From positions 1 through 35,242 of the forward strand of contig ONHB01000021.1 in the NCBI GenBank assembly GCA_900317505.1: a stretch of DNA of 35,242 nucleotides. The letters are read 5' to 3'. Origin of the DNA: an uncultured Lachnospiraceae bacterium (GTDB taxonomy: Bacteria; Bacillota; Clostridia; Lachnospirales; Lachnospiraceae). The notes below the pieces were generated by a model. It ran no database searches, was not told where the DNA came from, and worked only from the letters and a program-made list of their open reading frames with translations. A program made the translations under genes and the position numbers. Of this stretch, positions 8,480 through 16,626 are shown piece after piece. Each line of letters begins with the position of its first letter. Position 1 is the first letter of the stretch.

Positions 8480-9214
8480 ATGATCAAAGGTAGAATTCAT
8501 TCGTTAGAATCTTTCGGTGCGGTAGATGGCCCCGGAATTCGATATCTGATTTTCCTGAAAGGCTGTAATATGCGTTGCCAGTATTGCCACAACGTAGACA
8601 CCTGGAATCCAGAAGCAGATAATTTGCAGACGGCAGATGAACTTTTGGATAAAGCAGAGCGTTTTCGCAGCTATTGGGGCAAGGATGGCGGCATCACGGT
8701 AAGTGGTGGCGAAGCTTTATTACAGATTGATTTCCTCATTGACCTGTTTAAAAAAGCACATGAAAGAGGAATCAACACAAATCTGGACACTTCAGCTCAG
8801 CCTTTTACAAGAGAAGAGCCCTTCTTCTCCAAATTTAATGAGCTTTTAAAATATACAGACCTTGTGATGCTCGATATCAAACATATCGATGATGAGGAGC
8901 ACAAGAAGCTGACAGGACATACCAACAAAAATATTCTGGACTGTGCGAGATATCTTTCAGAAAAAGGTATCCCGATGTGGATCCGTCATGTCCTGGTGCC
9001 GGGCATTACCGACAAGGATGAATATCTGATCAAAACAAGAGAATTTATTGATACGCTGGATACTGTCATGAAGGTGGAAGTACTGCCGTATCATACTCTG
9101 GGTGAATACAAATGGAAAGAGCTTGGTATTCCGTACAAACTGGAAGGCGTGGATCCTCCTACAGATGACCGCGTTCAAAATGCTAAAAAGATTTTGGAAT
9201 TTTCCAAATATTAA
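8480..9214 (+). CDS. pflA: Pyruvate formate-lyase activating enzyme (radical SAM)
   Basis: The 244-residue radical SAM protein has the CxxxCxxC iron-sulfur motif in GCNMRCQYC near residue 30. The SAM-binding GGE motif is in ITVSGGEALLQ, and the activase signature IHSLESFGAVDGPGIRY is at the N-terminus. It abstracts a hydrogen from the glycine of PflB to create the catalytic radical. I chose ATG 8480, preceded by TGGAGA, rather than an in-frame TTG at 8432 that would add 16 residues unlike the family. A small hairpin (CTGCC-TGCAA-GGCAG, 8448-8462) lies just before the ribosome site. The length is normal for the family. Confidence 0.96.
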   Translation: MIKGRIHSLESFGAVDGPGIRYLIFLKGCNMRCQYCHNVDTWNPEADNLQTADELLDKAERFRSYWGKDGGITVSGGEALLQIDFLIDLFKKAHERGINTNLDTSAQPFTREEPFFSKFNELLKYTDLVMLDIKHIDDEEHKKLTGHTNKNILDCARYLSEKGIPMWIRHVLVPGITDKDEYLIKTREFIDTLDTVMKVEVLPYHTLGEYKWKELGIPYKLEGVDPPTDDRVQNAKKILEFSKY

Positions 9215-9229
9215 AAATAAAATCAATAA

Positions 9230-9258
9230 AAAAGGACTTCAACAGAGGTCCTTTTGTT
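9230..9258 (+). terminator. Terminator after pflA
   Basis: AAAAGGACTTC at 9230-9240 pairs with GAGGTCCTTTT at 9245-9255 around the loop AACA. The trailing tract is TTTTGTTGT, so termination may be partial. Confidence 0.7.
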
Positions 9259-9323
9259 GTATAATGGTGGATGGAAAATATCAACAATATCAGGAAACCC
9301 AACAAAGAACAGGAACGGAAAAC

Positions 9324-9614
9324 ATGTGGACAGTTGTACGAATAGATGAAGCTGATTACGGATGCGAAGAACGCATGCCCGGAGAGCCGTTGATGGCACT
9401 TGTTACAGTGCAGAGTGATGACGGAAGAATGGGGCAGATCCAGATGGTAGAGGAATGGCTGCAAAGTCAGGAAATCGATGAAGGAGACGAATGGCCCGAA
9501 GATATAGATGAAGTCTCTATGGGGATGTTGAGAGCAGAAAGCCAGATGGAATTTATGAACCAGTACTTTGAAGCCATAGAGGAAATGGAAGGAGAAGATA
9601 CAGAAAATGATTAA
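9324..9614 (+). CDS. Small acidic protein of unknown function
   Basis: The 96-residue product starts MWTVVRIDEADYGCEERMPG and is very acidic, especially in its second half (EIDEGDEWPEDIDEVS and EAIEEMEGEDTEND). No signal peptide or membrane segment is visible. I chose ATG 9324, preceded by AGGAACGG; the frame extends upstream into pflA but those codons look like run-through. The stop overlaps the next gene by 8 bp, so the two are translationally coupled. I do not recognise the family; its job is probably linked to the glyoxalase-fold protein that follows. It may be a cytosolic accessory factor. Confidence 0.7.
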   Translation: MWTVVRIDEADYGCEERMPGEPLMALVTVQSDDGRMGQIQMVEEWLQSQEIDEGDEWPEDIDEVSMGMLRAESQMEFMNQYFEAIEEMEGEDTEND

Positions 9615-9984
9615 AGGGATACATCATGTTTCCATGAAATGCAGTAATCAGGAAGACTATGAAAAAACAATACACTTTTATAAAGATATTCTGGGGCTTT
9701 CGGTAGCAAGAAGCTGGAATGCAGGAATTATGCTTGATACCGGGGCGGGACTGATCGAGATTTTCAATGATGGAGAAGAAAAGCTTGATAAGGGCGTGAT
9801 CCGTCATTTTGCATTTGCTGTTGATGATGCAGACCGATGTATCCATACTGTAAGAAAAGCCGGTTATGAGGTCTTTGTGGAGCCAAAAGATGTTGTGATC
9901 GCCTCCAATCCGCCTTTTCCGGCCAGAGTGGCATTTTGCTACGGACCGCTTGGAGAAGAGATTGAATTTTTTGAAGAGAAATAG
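9607..9984 (+). CDS. Glyoxalase/VOC-superfamily protein
   Basis: The 125-residue protein has the two beta-alpha-beta-beta-beta modules of vicinal oxygen chelate enzymes. Likely metal ligands are the His in IKGIHHVSMKC, the Glu in GLIEIFND, the His in VIRHFAFAVDD and the Glu in GEEIEFFEE near the C-terminus. This group includes lactoylglutathione lyase-like proteins, but the sequence does not reveal the substrate, so methylglyoxal detoxification is only a possibility. The gene overlaps the preceding acidic-protein gene by 8 bp. A GGAAGGAGA site lies inside the end of that gene. Confidence 0.85.
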   Translation: MIKGIHHVSMKCSNQEDYEKTIHFYKDILGLSVARSWNAGIMLDTGAGLIEIFNDGEEKLDKGVIRHFAFAVDDADRCIHTVRKAGYEVFVEPKDVVIASNPPFPARVAFCYGPLGEEIEFFEEK

Positions 9985-9988
9985 TAAA

Positions 9989-10096
9989 ATGTCAGATACA
10001 GATACAGATACAGATACAGATACAGATACAGATACAGATACAGATACAGATACAGATACAGATACAGATACAGAAGGGATAAGACACCATGGATAA
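9989..10096 (+). CDS. Possible leader peptide of Asp-Thr repeats
   Basis: ATG at 9989 opens a 35-codon frame reading Met-Ser, then thirteen Asp-Thr pairs, then EGIRHHG and TAA. It is encoded almost wholly by a hexanucleotide repeat, and its stop overlaps the ATG of the diguanylate cyclase gene by 8 bp. Only a weak purine tract (GAAGAG) precedes it, and it starts 5 bp after the glyoxalase stop, so it could be translated by coupling. Changes in repeat number would keep the frame. Translation is unproven; the frame may be incidental to the repeat. Confidence 0.3.
   Translation: MSDTDTDTDTDTDTDTDTDTDTDTDTDTEGIRHHG
9993..10073 (+). repeat. Hexanucleotide tandem repeat, 13.5 perfect copies of CAGATA
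   Basis: Eighty-one bases consist of uninterrupted CAGATA units, filling the gap between the glyoxalase gene and the diguanylate cyclase start. Perfect microsatellites of this length are prone to slipped-strand copy-number change. It ends 15 bp before the cyclase ATG, so length variation would alter the leader and the distance to any promoter upstream. Confidence 0.95.
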
Positions 10097-11420
10097 AATC
10101 TGGGAATTTTTTGATGATCTGAATGAAGTAGTTTATGTTACGGATGTAGATACCGATGAAATCGTTTATGTCAATAAAAAGACGTTGGAATTGTACGATC
10201 TGCAGTCCGTGGATGATATAAAAGGAAAGAAATGCTATGAATTGCTGCAGCGGAGCCTTACACCATGTGCATTCTGCAACAATGACGAGCTTAAAGAAGG
10301 AAGATTTAAGGAGTGGGAATATCTCAATCCGGTTATGAAAAGATCCTATATCCTCAAGGATACCATCATCAGGGATGGTGATAAAAGATACCGGATGGAG
10401 TTAGCCATTGATAACAGCTCAAAGGAGCGGAACTATCAGATGATGCTCCAGCGCCAAAGCCTGGAGGTCATGGCCAATGAAGGAATGCGTTTAGCGCTGC
10501 ATGCCGAAACTCCGGATGAGGGAATTGCCATTATCATTGAATATCTTGGCAAGGCAATGATGTGTGACCGGACCTATATTTTTGAAAGAAATGAATCCGG
10601 TGGGGATGACAATACCTATGAATGGGTGGCTGACGGAGTGACACCCGAAAAGGACAATCTGCAGAATCTGCCGCCGGAGGTATGTGCCAACTGGTATCGC
10701 AACTTCCGTGAAGATAAAAACATCAATATCCGCAATCTGGAAGACATTCGTGAAAGTGATCCACTTCAGTATGAAAATCTGAAACGCCAGAACATTCACT
10801 CCCTTGTGGTAGTGCCGTTGTATGACGATAAGAAAAATATCGGATTTTACGGTGTGGACAATCCGCAGGATGATTCGTTTGAATATGCGCAGAACTTTTT
10901 AAAGCTGGTTGGTATTTTCATTGTATCATCCTTGAAAAGAAGAAATCTGTTGAGACAGCTTGAGACGATGAGCTACAGCGACCAGCTGACGAAGCTTGGC
11001 AACCGTTTCGCAATGGAACAGTATCTGACACAGTTTGATGCTGATGAAGGTCTGGGTGTCGTATATTGCGATATTACGGGCTTAAAGAGGGTCAATGACA
11101 GAGAAGGGCATAAAGCAGGTGACCAGCTGATTTTGAGGGCCTGTGAGAGCTTAAAAGAGGTCTTTGGAGATTGTGGGCTGTTCCGGATCGGCGGCGATGA
11201 ATTGTTGGCTCTGTGTCCGGACGAAAATACCGATACACTTGAAGCAAAAGCAACCTTATTGAGAGAGACTGCCCTAAAGCATAATGTTGTGCTGGCGGTA
11301 GGCGCCGTATGGCAGAAACCAATCAAAGGCAATATTGACAAGGCTCTGATGGAATCGGAGAAGTTTATGTATGAGGATAAGGCTTTGTATTACAAAAACA
11401 AGGCGGATCTTGCCAGATAA
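10089..11420 (+). CDS. PAS-GAF-GGDEF diguanylate cyclase
   Basis: The 443-residue cytosolic protein has a PAS domain (about 5-115) with a Cys pair in TPCAFCNN, a GAF domain (about 130-280) and a GGDEF domain (about 290-440). It is predicted to make cyclic di-GMP from two GTP in response to a bound ligand or redox cue. The active-site loop reads RIGGDELL (residues 368-372), so the final Phe of the canonical motif is Leu. The substrate-binding region GVVYCDITGLKRVND is well kept, so activity is likely but not certain. No RxxD inhibitory site is seen just upstream of the motif. Cyclic di-GMP commonly controls motility versus attachment. The gene follows the CAGATA repeat with a modest GAAGGG ribosome site. 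Confidence 0.9.
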   Translation: MDKIWEFFDDLNEVVYVTDVDTDEIVYVNKKTLELYDLQSVDDIKGKKCYELLQRSLTPCAFCNNDELKEGRFKEWEYLNPVMKRSYILKDTIIRDGDKRYRMELAIDNSSKERNYQMMLQRQSLEVMANEGMRLALHAETPDEGIAIIIEYLGKAMMCDRTYIFERNESGGDDNTYEWVADGVTPEKDNLQNLPPEVCANWYRNFREDKNINIRNLEDIRESDPLQYENLKRQNIHSLVVVPLYDDKKNIGFYGVDNPQDDSFEYAQNFLKLVGIFIVSSLKRRNLLRQLETMSYSDQLTKLGNRFAMEQYLTQFDADEGLGVVYCDITGLKRVNDREGHKAGDQLILRACESLKEVFGDCGLFRIGGDELLALCPDENTDTLEAKATLLRETALKHNVVLAVGAVWQKPIKGNIDKALMESEKFMYEDKALYYKNKADLAR

Positions 11421-11440
11421 TTGTAAATAGTATGAAAATC

Positions 11441-11482
11441 AAAGATCGCCCGTCCATATGTCGTATGGCCAGGCGATCTTTT
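11441..11482. terminator. Bidirectional terminator between convergent genes
   Basis: AAAGATCGCC at 11441-11450 pairs with GGCGATCTTT at 11472-11481, with an inner CCATA/TATGG stem. T residues follow on the plus strand and the stem base is A/T-rich on both sides. It can serve the cyclase gene (+) and the LtaS-like gene (-). Confidence 0.8.
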
Positions 11483-11550
11483 GATTCGTGATTTGTTATG
11501 CTGACAGTCAGCAATATATTAGGAATACAGGATATCAGTTTATCTGTGTG

Positions 11551-13539
11551 TTATTTTATCTGTGAATCAGACGGATAAATCCATTCATCAGTAGAACCGA
11601 TCTTACCACCGGTGCTCGTCATCTGGCGGACGCGGATACGGTCTCCCTCCTGCAACTCATAGTGGTAGGTCAGCAGGGCGTGTTCGTCGACAAATTTGGT
11701 TTCCTGTTTATGGCCGTTGATAAAGATGCTGCTTGCCTCGGTAAAGTGGTCCCCGGTCACAACAACGACATCGGTTCCCTGACGGACATTGTCAATGGTG
11801 ATCGGATAAAGACCAAGCTGTAATTTGGAGGCTGAATACCGGTCTACACCGCCGTAGATGTATTTCTCTCCATACAGCATGTCATATTCTAAAAGATGCA
11901 GGTTTTTATCATAATAAGGATTGTTGGAATACATCTGGTGGAAACGTGTCAACACACCGTTGGTGTCACCAAGCTTTGATAAAATATGTGCAGAAAGCTG
12001 GTAGGCTGACAGATTTTTATTTTTGGCCTCCAGACCGATATTATCCCAGACAACATAGGCTGTCTGATAGGTGTTCTGATACTGGAGCGCACTGTCTGTG
12101 ATATCCAGTGTCGGCAGATGGTCGCCAAAAAATACGATGACGGTATCTTCGCCAAGCGCATTGACCTCATCAATCAGCTCTTTGATAAACTGATCTACCT
12201 CGTGGCATTCATTGATATAATATTCAAAAGCGTTTTTGGTGCCTTCATTCTTTTCTCCGTAAAGCTCGATGGCATAAGGTGTTTCCGGAGCTTCGGTCGG
12301 GTATTTTCCATGTGACTGCACGGTAATGGTATAGATAAAATCTTTTTCAGGAGTGGATTTCATCCGCTCGATGATCTGTCCGGGAAGGATGCTGTCCTTT
12401 ACCCAGCCGATGGAATTATATTCCAGATCATTCATATATTCTACCGGATCAAATACATCAAAACCAAGATGCTTGAAAACCTGATTTCTGGAATAAAACG
12501 TACCACGATTATTGTGGATAACGGCTGTGGCATAGCCTTCCTCCTGCAGATTGTATGCTATGCTTTCACAGTTCTGTTCCTTCAGGATCGTCTTGTAGGG
12601 ATATTCGCAAAGAGCAAAATAATCCATGCTCATACCGGTCAGTATTTCAAATTCGGTATTGACGGTTCCGGCACCGAAGGCAGGCACGGTCAACAAGCCG
12701 GAGGAATAGTTTTTGATCAGCTTGTGGAAATTGGGCATGGGATCCTCGGAATAGGAGTAATAACGCATATTGTTAACATCAAAAAAGGATTCCAGCTGCA
12801 CGAAAATGACATTAGGGTCGCAATCGGTTTCCTGATAAGCGGAAACGTCATATTTCCGGAGTGAATTTTCAATGGTTTCAACACGATGCTCAGAATAAGC
12901 TATCGGTTTCTGGATACCGGAATCCAGCACGCTGTCAGTAAAACAATATACAAAGCCATGATAAAGGTAGGTCAGTGTGATATTACCGGTGTGCTTAAAC
13001 TGCTTTTTGCCGGCATAAACACACAAAACGCCACAGGCCATAAATAAAAACAGGAACAGCATATCCCGCACGATGTGCACGCGACGGTCGATTTTGGGTA
13101 CACGTTTGCGGATATAAACGGTGATCAGTGTACAAAGTCCCAAAAAGACAATAGCGCCTGCAAGCTGCGGAATTCCCATATATTGACGGATGATACTGGA
13201 AACAGAAGAGAGCACCTTAATATCATTAAAAGAAAATGGTGAAACCCTGTTTAGCAGGATCATATAGTTGGCAATTCCCAAAATCAGCCATATCAGGCTG
13301 AAACAAAAAATCCAGAACAGCCGCTCACGGAAGAGCAGACAGACGGAAAGCATCGCCATGAGCAGACCAACATTGATCAGATATGCTAAGGGCGCCTCTT
13401 TTATAAAATCGAAACCGCCAAAGAATGACTTGCGGTGAAGGCATTCGATAATATAAACTTCAAAGAAGGGAATAATAACAATGAGAGGTATGATGTTTTC
13501 ATTGCATTTGCGAAAGACATTTTTGATTTTCTGAAACAT
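11551..13539 (-). CDS. LtaS-family sulfatase-fold polyglycerolphosphate synthase with C-terminal Ig-like extension
   Basis: The 662-residue membrane enzyme has five predicted N-terminal helices (to about residue 175), then an extracellular sulfatase-fold domain. Catalytic-site features are the metal-binding Glu in NVIFVQLESFF (residue 250), the likely nucleophile Thr 292 in GAGTVNTEFE, and the FFGDHLPTLD metal motif. Family members polymerise glycerol phosphate from phosphatidylglycerol into lipoteichoic acid or transfer phosphoglycerol to glycans. After the catalytic domain, residues from about 575 contain a beta-rich segment (DVVVVTGDHFTEASSIFING) resembling an IPT/TIG-like Ig domain, which is not part of classical LtaS. 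It stands alone, with an AAGGAAAA ribosome site. Confidence 0.9.
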   Translation of the reverse strand: MFQKIKNVFRKCNENIIPLIVIIPFFEVYIIECLHRKSFFGGFDFIKEAPLAYLINVGLLMAMLSVCLLFRERLFWIFCFSLIWLILGIANYMILLNRVSPFSFNDIKVLSSVSSIIRQYMGIPQLAGAIVFLGLCTLITVYIRKRVPKIDRRVHIVRDMLFLFLFMACGVLCVYAGKKQFKHTGNITLTYLYHGFVYCFTDSVLDSGIQKPIAYSEHRVETIENSLRKYDVSAYQETDCDPNVIFVQLESFFDVNNMRYYSYSEDPMPNFHKLIKNYSSGLLTVPAFGAGTVNTEFEILTGMSMDYFALCEYPYKTILKEQNCESIAYNLQEEGYATAVIHNNRGTFYSRNQVFKHLGFDVFDPVEYMNDLEYNSIGWVKDSILPGQIIERMKSTPEKDFIYTITVQSHGKYPTEAPETPYAIELYGEKNEGTKNAFEYYINECHEVDQFIKELIDEVNALGEDTVIVFFGDHLPTLDITDSALQYQNTYQTAYVVWDNIGLEAKNKNLSAYQLSAHILSKLGDTNGVLTRFHQMYSNNPYYDKNLHLLEYDMLYGEKYIYGGVDRYSASKLQLGLYPITIDNVRQGTDVVVVTGDHFTEASSIFINGHKQETKFVDEHALLTYHYELQEGDRIRVRQMTSTGGKIGSTDEWIYPSDSQIK

Positions 13540-13816
13540 ATATATTTTCCTTATACTATAAAATCATTTGTTCCTGATGCAATATATAATTGCCCGGATA
13601 TATTGCTTATTTTAACCACAACATCAGTATTTTAACATAATTTAATAAAAAGTAAATTATAAAGACATGGGTAAATAGCAATAAAAAATTTGTAATAATT
13701 TTTTAAAGATTTGGTAAAAATGTAAAAATCAAGTGTAATTTTGTAAAATGAGATATATAATAATAGAAAAAAGACGTAGAAAAAGGACAATGGAAGTGTC
13801 CTGAGAGGATATAAAA
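13540..13816. other. AT-rich divergent intergenic region
   Basis: This 277-bp stretch separates the divergent LtaS-like gene and the DUF2156-GNAT gene. It has many A/T tracts. A TATAAT at 13756-13761 lies about 55 bp before the plus-strand gene, but the region 17 bp upstream has no recognisable -35 box. No gene, RNA or long repeat is apparent. Confidence 0.5.
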
Positions 13817-15613
13817 ATGATGGTTATTGATTCACATATACAGATCCCGTTTCACGCAATTTCGATAGATGATCTGTGGTGGTATAAAGCACGAGAAAAA
13901 GAAGATGATGTACAGGCCTGCGATAGTGTATTTGGAGGCATTTTTTTATGGTCTGAGGCCTATTATACGGAAGTTGCCAAGATTGCGGGCTGCGCTGTGG
14001 CACGTTATCTGATGGGCGGGCAGCAGGTATACAGCTATCCGCTCGGCGGAACCGACGAAGAGCGCAGACAGGCAGTGGAGATCCTGTTAAAGCTTTCGCA
14101 TGAAAAAAATGAGAAGCTGTACATGTCACTCTTTTCTGAAAAACAAAAGGAGCACATGCTGCAGTACTTCCCCGGCATGTTTGAGATTGACGGGATCAGG
14201 GATCGGTATGACTATGTTTATGAGACCGAGAGACTTGCCAATCTGAAAGGAAAAAAGCTGGCGACCAAGAGAAACCATATCAACCGCTTTTTGGAGCAGC
14301 ATGACTGGAATTATGAGCGGATCACGCCTGATAATAAAGAGCTGTGCTGGGAAATGGAGCAGAGCTGGTTTGAGCTTCATATACAGGAGCCGGGGATTGA
14401 AAAGCGTGAGCTGGAGGCTGAAAGAAAAGCAATCCGCACCGCACTTGACCACTATGAAGAGCTTGCTTTATCCGGCGGTATCCTGATGGCGGATGGCAGA
14501 GTGGTGGCTTTTTGCATTGGTGAAGAGCTCAATCCTGAGACTATGGTCGTGCATTTTGAAAAGGCCTATCCGGACGTACAGGGAGCCTTCCAGATGATCA
14601 ACCGCGAGTTTGCCAGAGATAACTGTAAGGCTTATAAATATATCAACCGCGAGGAGGATACCGGTGATATGGGGCTTCGCAAAGCTAAGCTGTCCTATTA
14701 TCCGGATATGTTTGCAAAAAAATATTATGCGGTCGAAAGCAATGTCACACATGCGACAAGGCAGGATGAAGCGCAGATCATTGATCTGTGGCACAGCTGT
14801 TTTGGGGATGATGAGACATATATCCGTTTTTACCTTGAAAACCGGTTTGATGATGAAAATATGCTCTGTATCCGGGACAAAGGAAAAATTGTTTCCATGG
14901 CAAGCTTTTTGAAGACATCTTTGAAATGGCCGGGAAAGGATGAGGAAACAGAGGCTCTTTATGTATATGCGGTAGCAACTGATCCGGCATACAGGGGGCG
15001 TGGTTATGCGTCGGATATCATTAAGCATGCATCTGAAAAATGGAGAAAACCGCTGATCCTGCAGCATGCATCAGAAACATTGCAGACATTTTATGAAAAG
15101 CTTGGCTTTGTAAAATGCTTTAAACGTTATTTGTACGACTATGAGGCAGTGAGACTGGATGGAAAGGATGCAGCGAATGTAGCGGCAGTTGGTAATATAG
15201 ATGTCGATATGGAGATAATACCGGAGGTGACTTTGGATATCATCAAGGATTATCAGAAAAAAAGAGATGCTTTCTTTGAGACCAGACCTTACGTGCGCTG
15301 GGATCTGGATGCCTTATCCTATGCCTTGCATGAAAATGAAGAATCCGGAGGCTATCTTGTCAGGGCCGGTGAACAATATCTGATGTGCCGGGTAGAAAAT
15401 GATGCTGTGCGTATTGTGGAAGCGCTGGTGCATTTTGATGACTTACAGGATGCTTTCTGGCAGAAGATACTGCAAAAGCTTTGTGAAAAAGAGAACTGCG
15501 ATATTTTGTGGATCCACAACCGGGGCGGTATGATGCTTCCGACAAAGTCCATAGACGGGCAGCAGATCGAAGATATGAAAAAAAACAGTTACCTTGGACT
15601 GACGCTTGATTAA
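13817..15613 (+). CDS. DUF2156 (MprF-C-like) and GNAT acetyltransferase fusion
   Basis: The 598-residue soluble protein has an N-terminal DUF2156 domain (about 1-295). This is the tandem-GNAT fold found at the C-terminus of lysyl-phosphatidylglycerol synthases, recognised here by KKLATKRNHINRFLEQHDW and the closing DTGDMGLRKAKLSYYPDMF. A classical GNAT domain follows (about 310-430) with the acetyl-CoA loop AVATDPAYRGRGYASDI and a FYEKLGF motif, then a C-terminal part of about 160 residues. There is no membrane domain. Stand-alone DUF2156 proteins have unknown acceptors, so I infer only acyl or aminoacyl transfer. GAGAGG precedes the ATG; an ATG one codon downstream is equally usable. Confidence 0.85.
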   Translation: MMVIDSHIQIPFHAISIDDLWWYKAREKEDDVQACDSVFGGIFLWSEAYYTEVAKIAGCAVARYLMGGQQVYSYPLGGTDEERRQAVEILLKLSHEKNEKLYMSLFSEKQKEHMLQYFPGMFEIDGIRDRYDYVYETERLANLKGKKLATKRNHINRFLEQHDWNYERITPDNKELCWEMEQSWFELHIQEPGIEKRELEAERKAIRTALDHYEELALSGGILMADGRVVAFCIGEELNPETMVVHFEKAYPDVQGAFQMINREFARDNCKAYKYINREEDTGDMGLRKAKLSYYPDMFAKKYYAVESNVTHATRQDEAQIIDLWHSCFGDDETYIRFYLENRFDDENMLCIRDKGKIVSMASFLKTSLKWPGKDEETEALYVYAVATDPAYRGRGYASDIIKHASEKWRKPLILQHASETLQTFYEKLGFVKCFKRYLYDYEAVRLDGKDAANVAAVGNIDVDMEIIPEVTLDIIKDYQKKRDAFFETRPYVRWDLDALSYALHENEESGGYLVRAGEQYLMCRVENDAVRIVEALVHFDDLQDAFWQKILQKLCEKENCDILWIHNRGGMMLPTKSIDGQQIEDMKKNSYLGLTLD

Positions 15614-15637
15614 GCGTTAGTCCCGGGTAACTGTTTT
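15582..15637. terminator. Long bidirectional terminator reaching into the coding end
   Basis: AAACAGTTACC pairs with GGTAACTGTTT, with inner GGACT/AGTCC and ACGCTT/AAGCGT arms. The 5' arm is formed by the last codons of the DUF2156-GNAT gene. T and A tracts flank both sides, so it can also end transcripts of the convergent esterase gene. Confidence 0.8.
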
Positions 15638-15650
15638 ATATTGTACCGGT

Positions 15651-16613
15651 TTATTCAAAAGCTTTTTTAAAGCCGGTCTGACGGTGGAGCCAGGAAAGTG
15701 CCAGATCCTTCCAGGGCTGGATGGCATCCACAATCTGTGTTTCGTCATGGGCTGTCATATAATTGCCAAGTGCGAGGCCATGACCACCGTCGCCAAAGAT
15801 ATGCAGCTCATACGGAATGTGGAATTTTTCAAGGGCAGTCACAAATTTGATCGCATTGGACGGAAAGATCAGTTTATCCTGCGCCGTATGCCAGATAAAG
15901 GTCGGAGGCGTATCGATGGATACCTGATTTTGCAGGGAATAAAATTTTTCCATTTCCTTGGTATAGGAACCGCCAAAGATGTAGGCATTCATCGCTGCTT
16001 CAAAGTTGACAAAATAGCGCTTTTCGCGTTTATCCATGACAAAAATCTGCTCTAACGGCATGTTGGGATGGATCATTTCATATTTGATATCGGTAATCTT
16101 CATATCGGGTGTCGTGCCAATATCCAGATGGTTGGAGGATGAGGCAAGATCCAGTACCGGGTAGCCTAAGATCATTCCGTTTGGACGGATCAGCTCAGGA
16201 CAGTCGGCATATTCGGGAAGCTGCAGCGCGTTATTCCAGAAGACGCCGAGAGAAGCTGCCACGTGGGCACCGGCAGAAAAACCACAGACATAGATCTGAT
16301 CGGAATTGACATGCCACTCCTTGCTGTGGCGCCGTACATAGGATACGGTATCGGCAAGATCCTTTAACGGACCGGGCATCGGTGCAAATTCATTGACGCC
16401 ATAATGCAGCACGATCGTATGAAAACCGGCAGCAACAAACTGAAGTGCGATCGGCATGGATTCGCGGTCGGACAGATAACGGTATCCGCCGCCCGGACAG
16501 ATGATGACCACCGGACGAATCAGGTTGTGCTGAAAATTTTTGGAATCTTCAATGATATAGGTATCAATAAAGACCTTACGTTCTTTTGAGATAAATATTT
16601 TCTTGCAGTTCAT
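15651..16613 (-). CDS. Alpha/beta-hydrolase, BD-FAE-like esterase
   Basis: The 320-residue protein has an alpha/beta-hydrolase fold of the acetyl-esterase / feruloyl-esterase-like class. The oxyanion motif is ICPGGGYRYLSDRE, the nucleophile elbow is VCGFSAGAHVAASLG, and the catalytic His lies in FGDGGHGLALG near the C-terminus, with a likely Asp in IWHTAQDKLIFP. No signal peptide is present, so it acts inside the cell, probably removing acetyl or other ester groups from imported sugars or xenobiotics. An AAGGGGG ribosome site precedes the ATG. It begins 13 bp after the membrane-protein gene, so the two form an operon. Confidence 0.9.
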   Translation of the reverse strand: MNCKKIFISKERKVFIDTYIIEDSKNFQHNLIRPVVIICPGGGYRYLSDRESMPIALQFVAAGFHTIVLHYGVNEFAPMPGPLKDLADTVSYVRRHSKEWHVNSDQIYVCGFSAGAHVAASLGVFWNNALQLPEYADCPELIRPNGMILGYPVLDLASSSNHLDIGTTPDMKITDIKYEMIHPNMPLEQIFVMDKREKRYFVNFEAAMNAYIFGGSYTKEMEKFYSLQNQVSIDTPPTFIWHTAQDKLIFPSNAIKFVTALEKFHIPYELHIFGDGGHGLALGNYMTAHDETQIVDAIQPWKDLALSWLHRQTGFKKAFE

Positions 16614-16626
16614 AGTAAAATCCCCC

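Noticed and set aside
9993..10073. Regular short repeats that could suggest a CRISPR array
   Set aside because: The units are six bases long and contiguous without spacers, and no cas genes are present; it is a microsatellite.
13555..13582. Minus-strand TTGCAT and TATAGT boxes as the promoter of the LtaS-like gene
   Set aside because: The predicted start would fall inside the ribosome binding site, leaving almost no leader; the real promoter is probably farther upstream.
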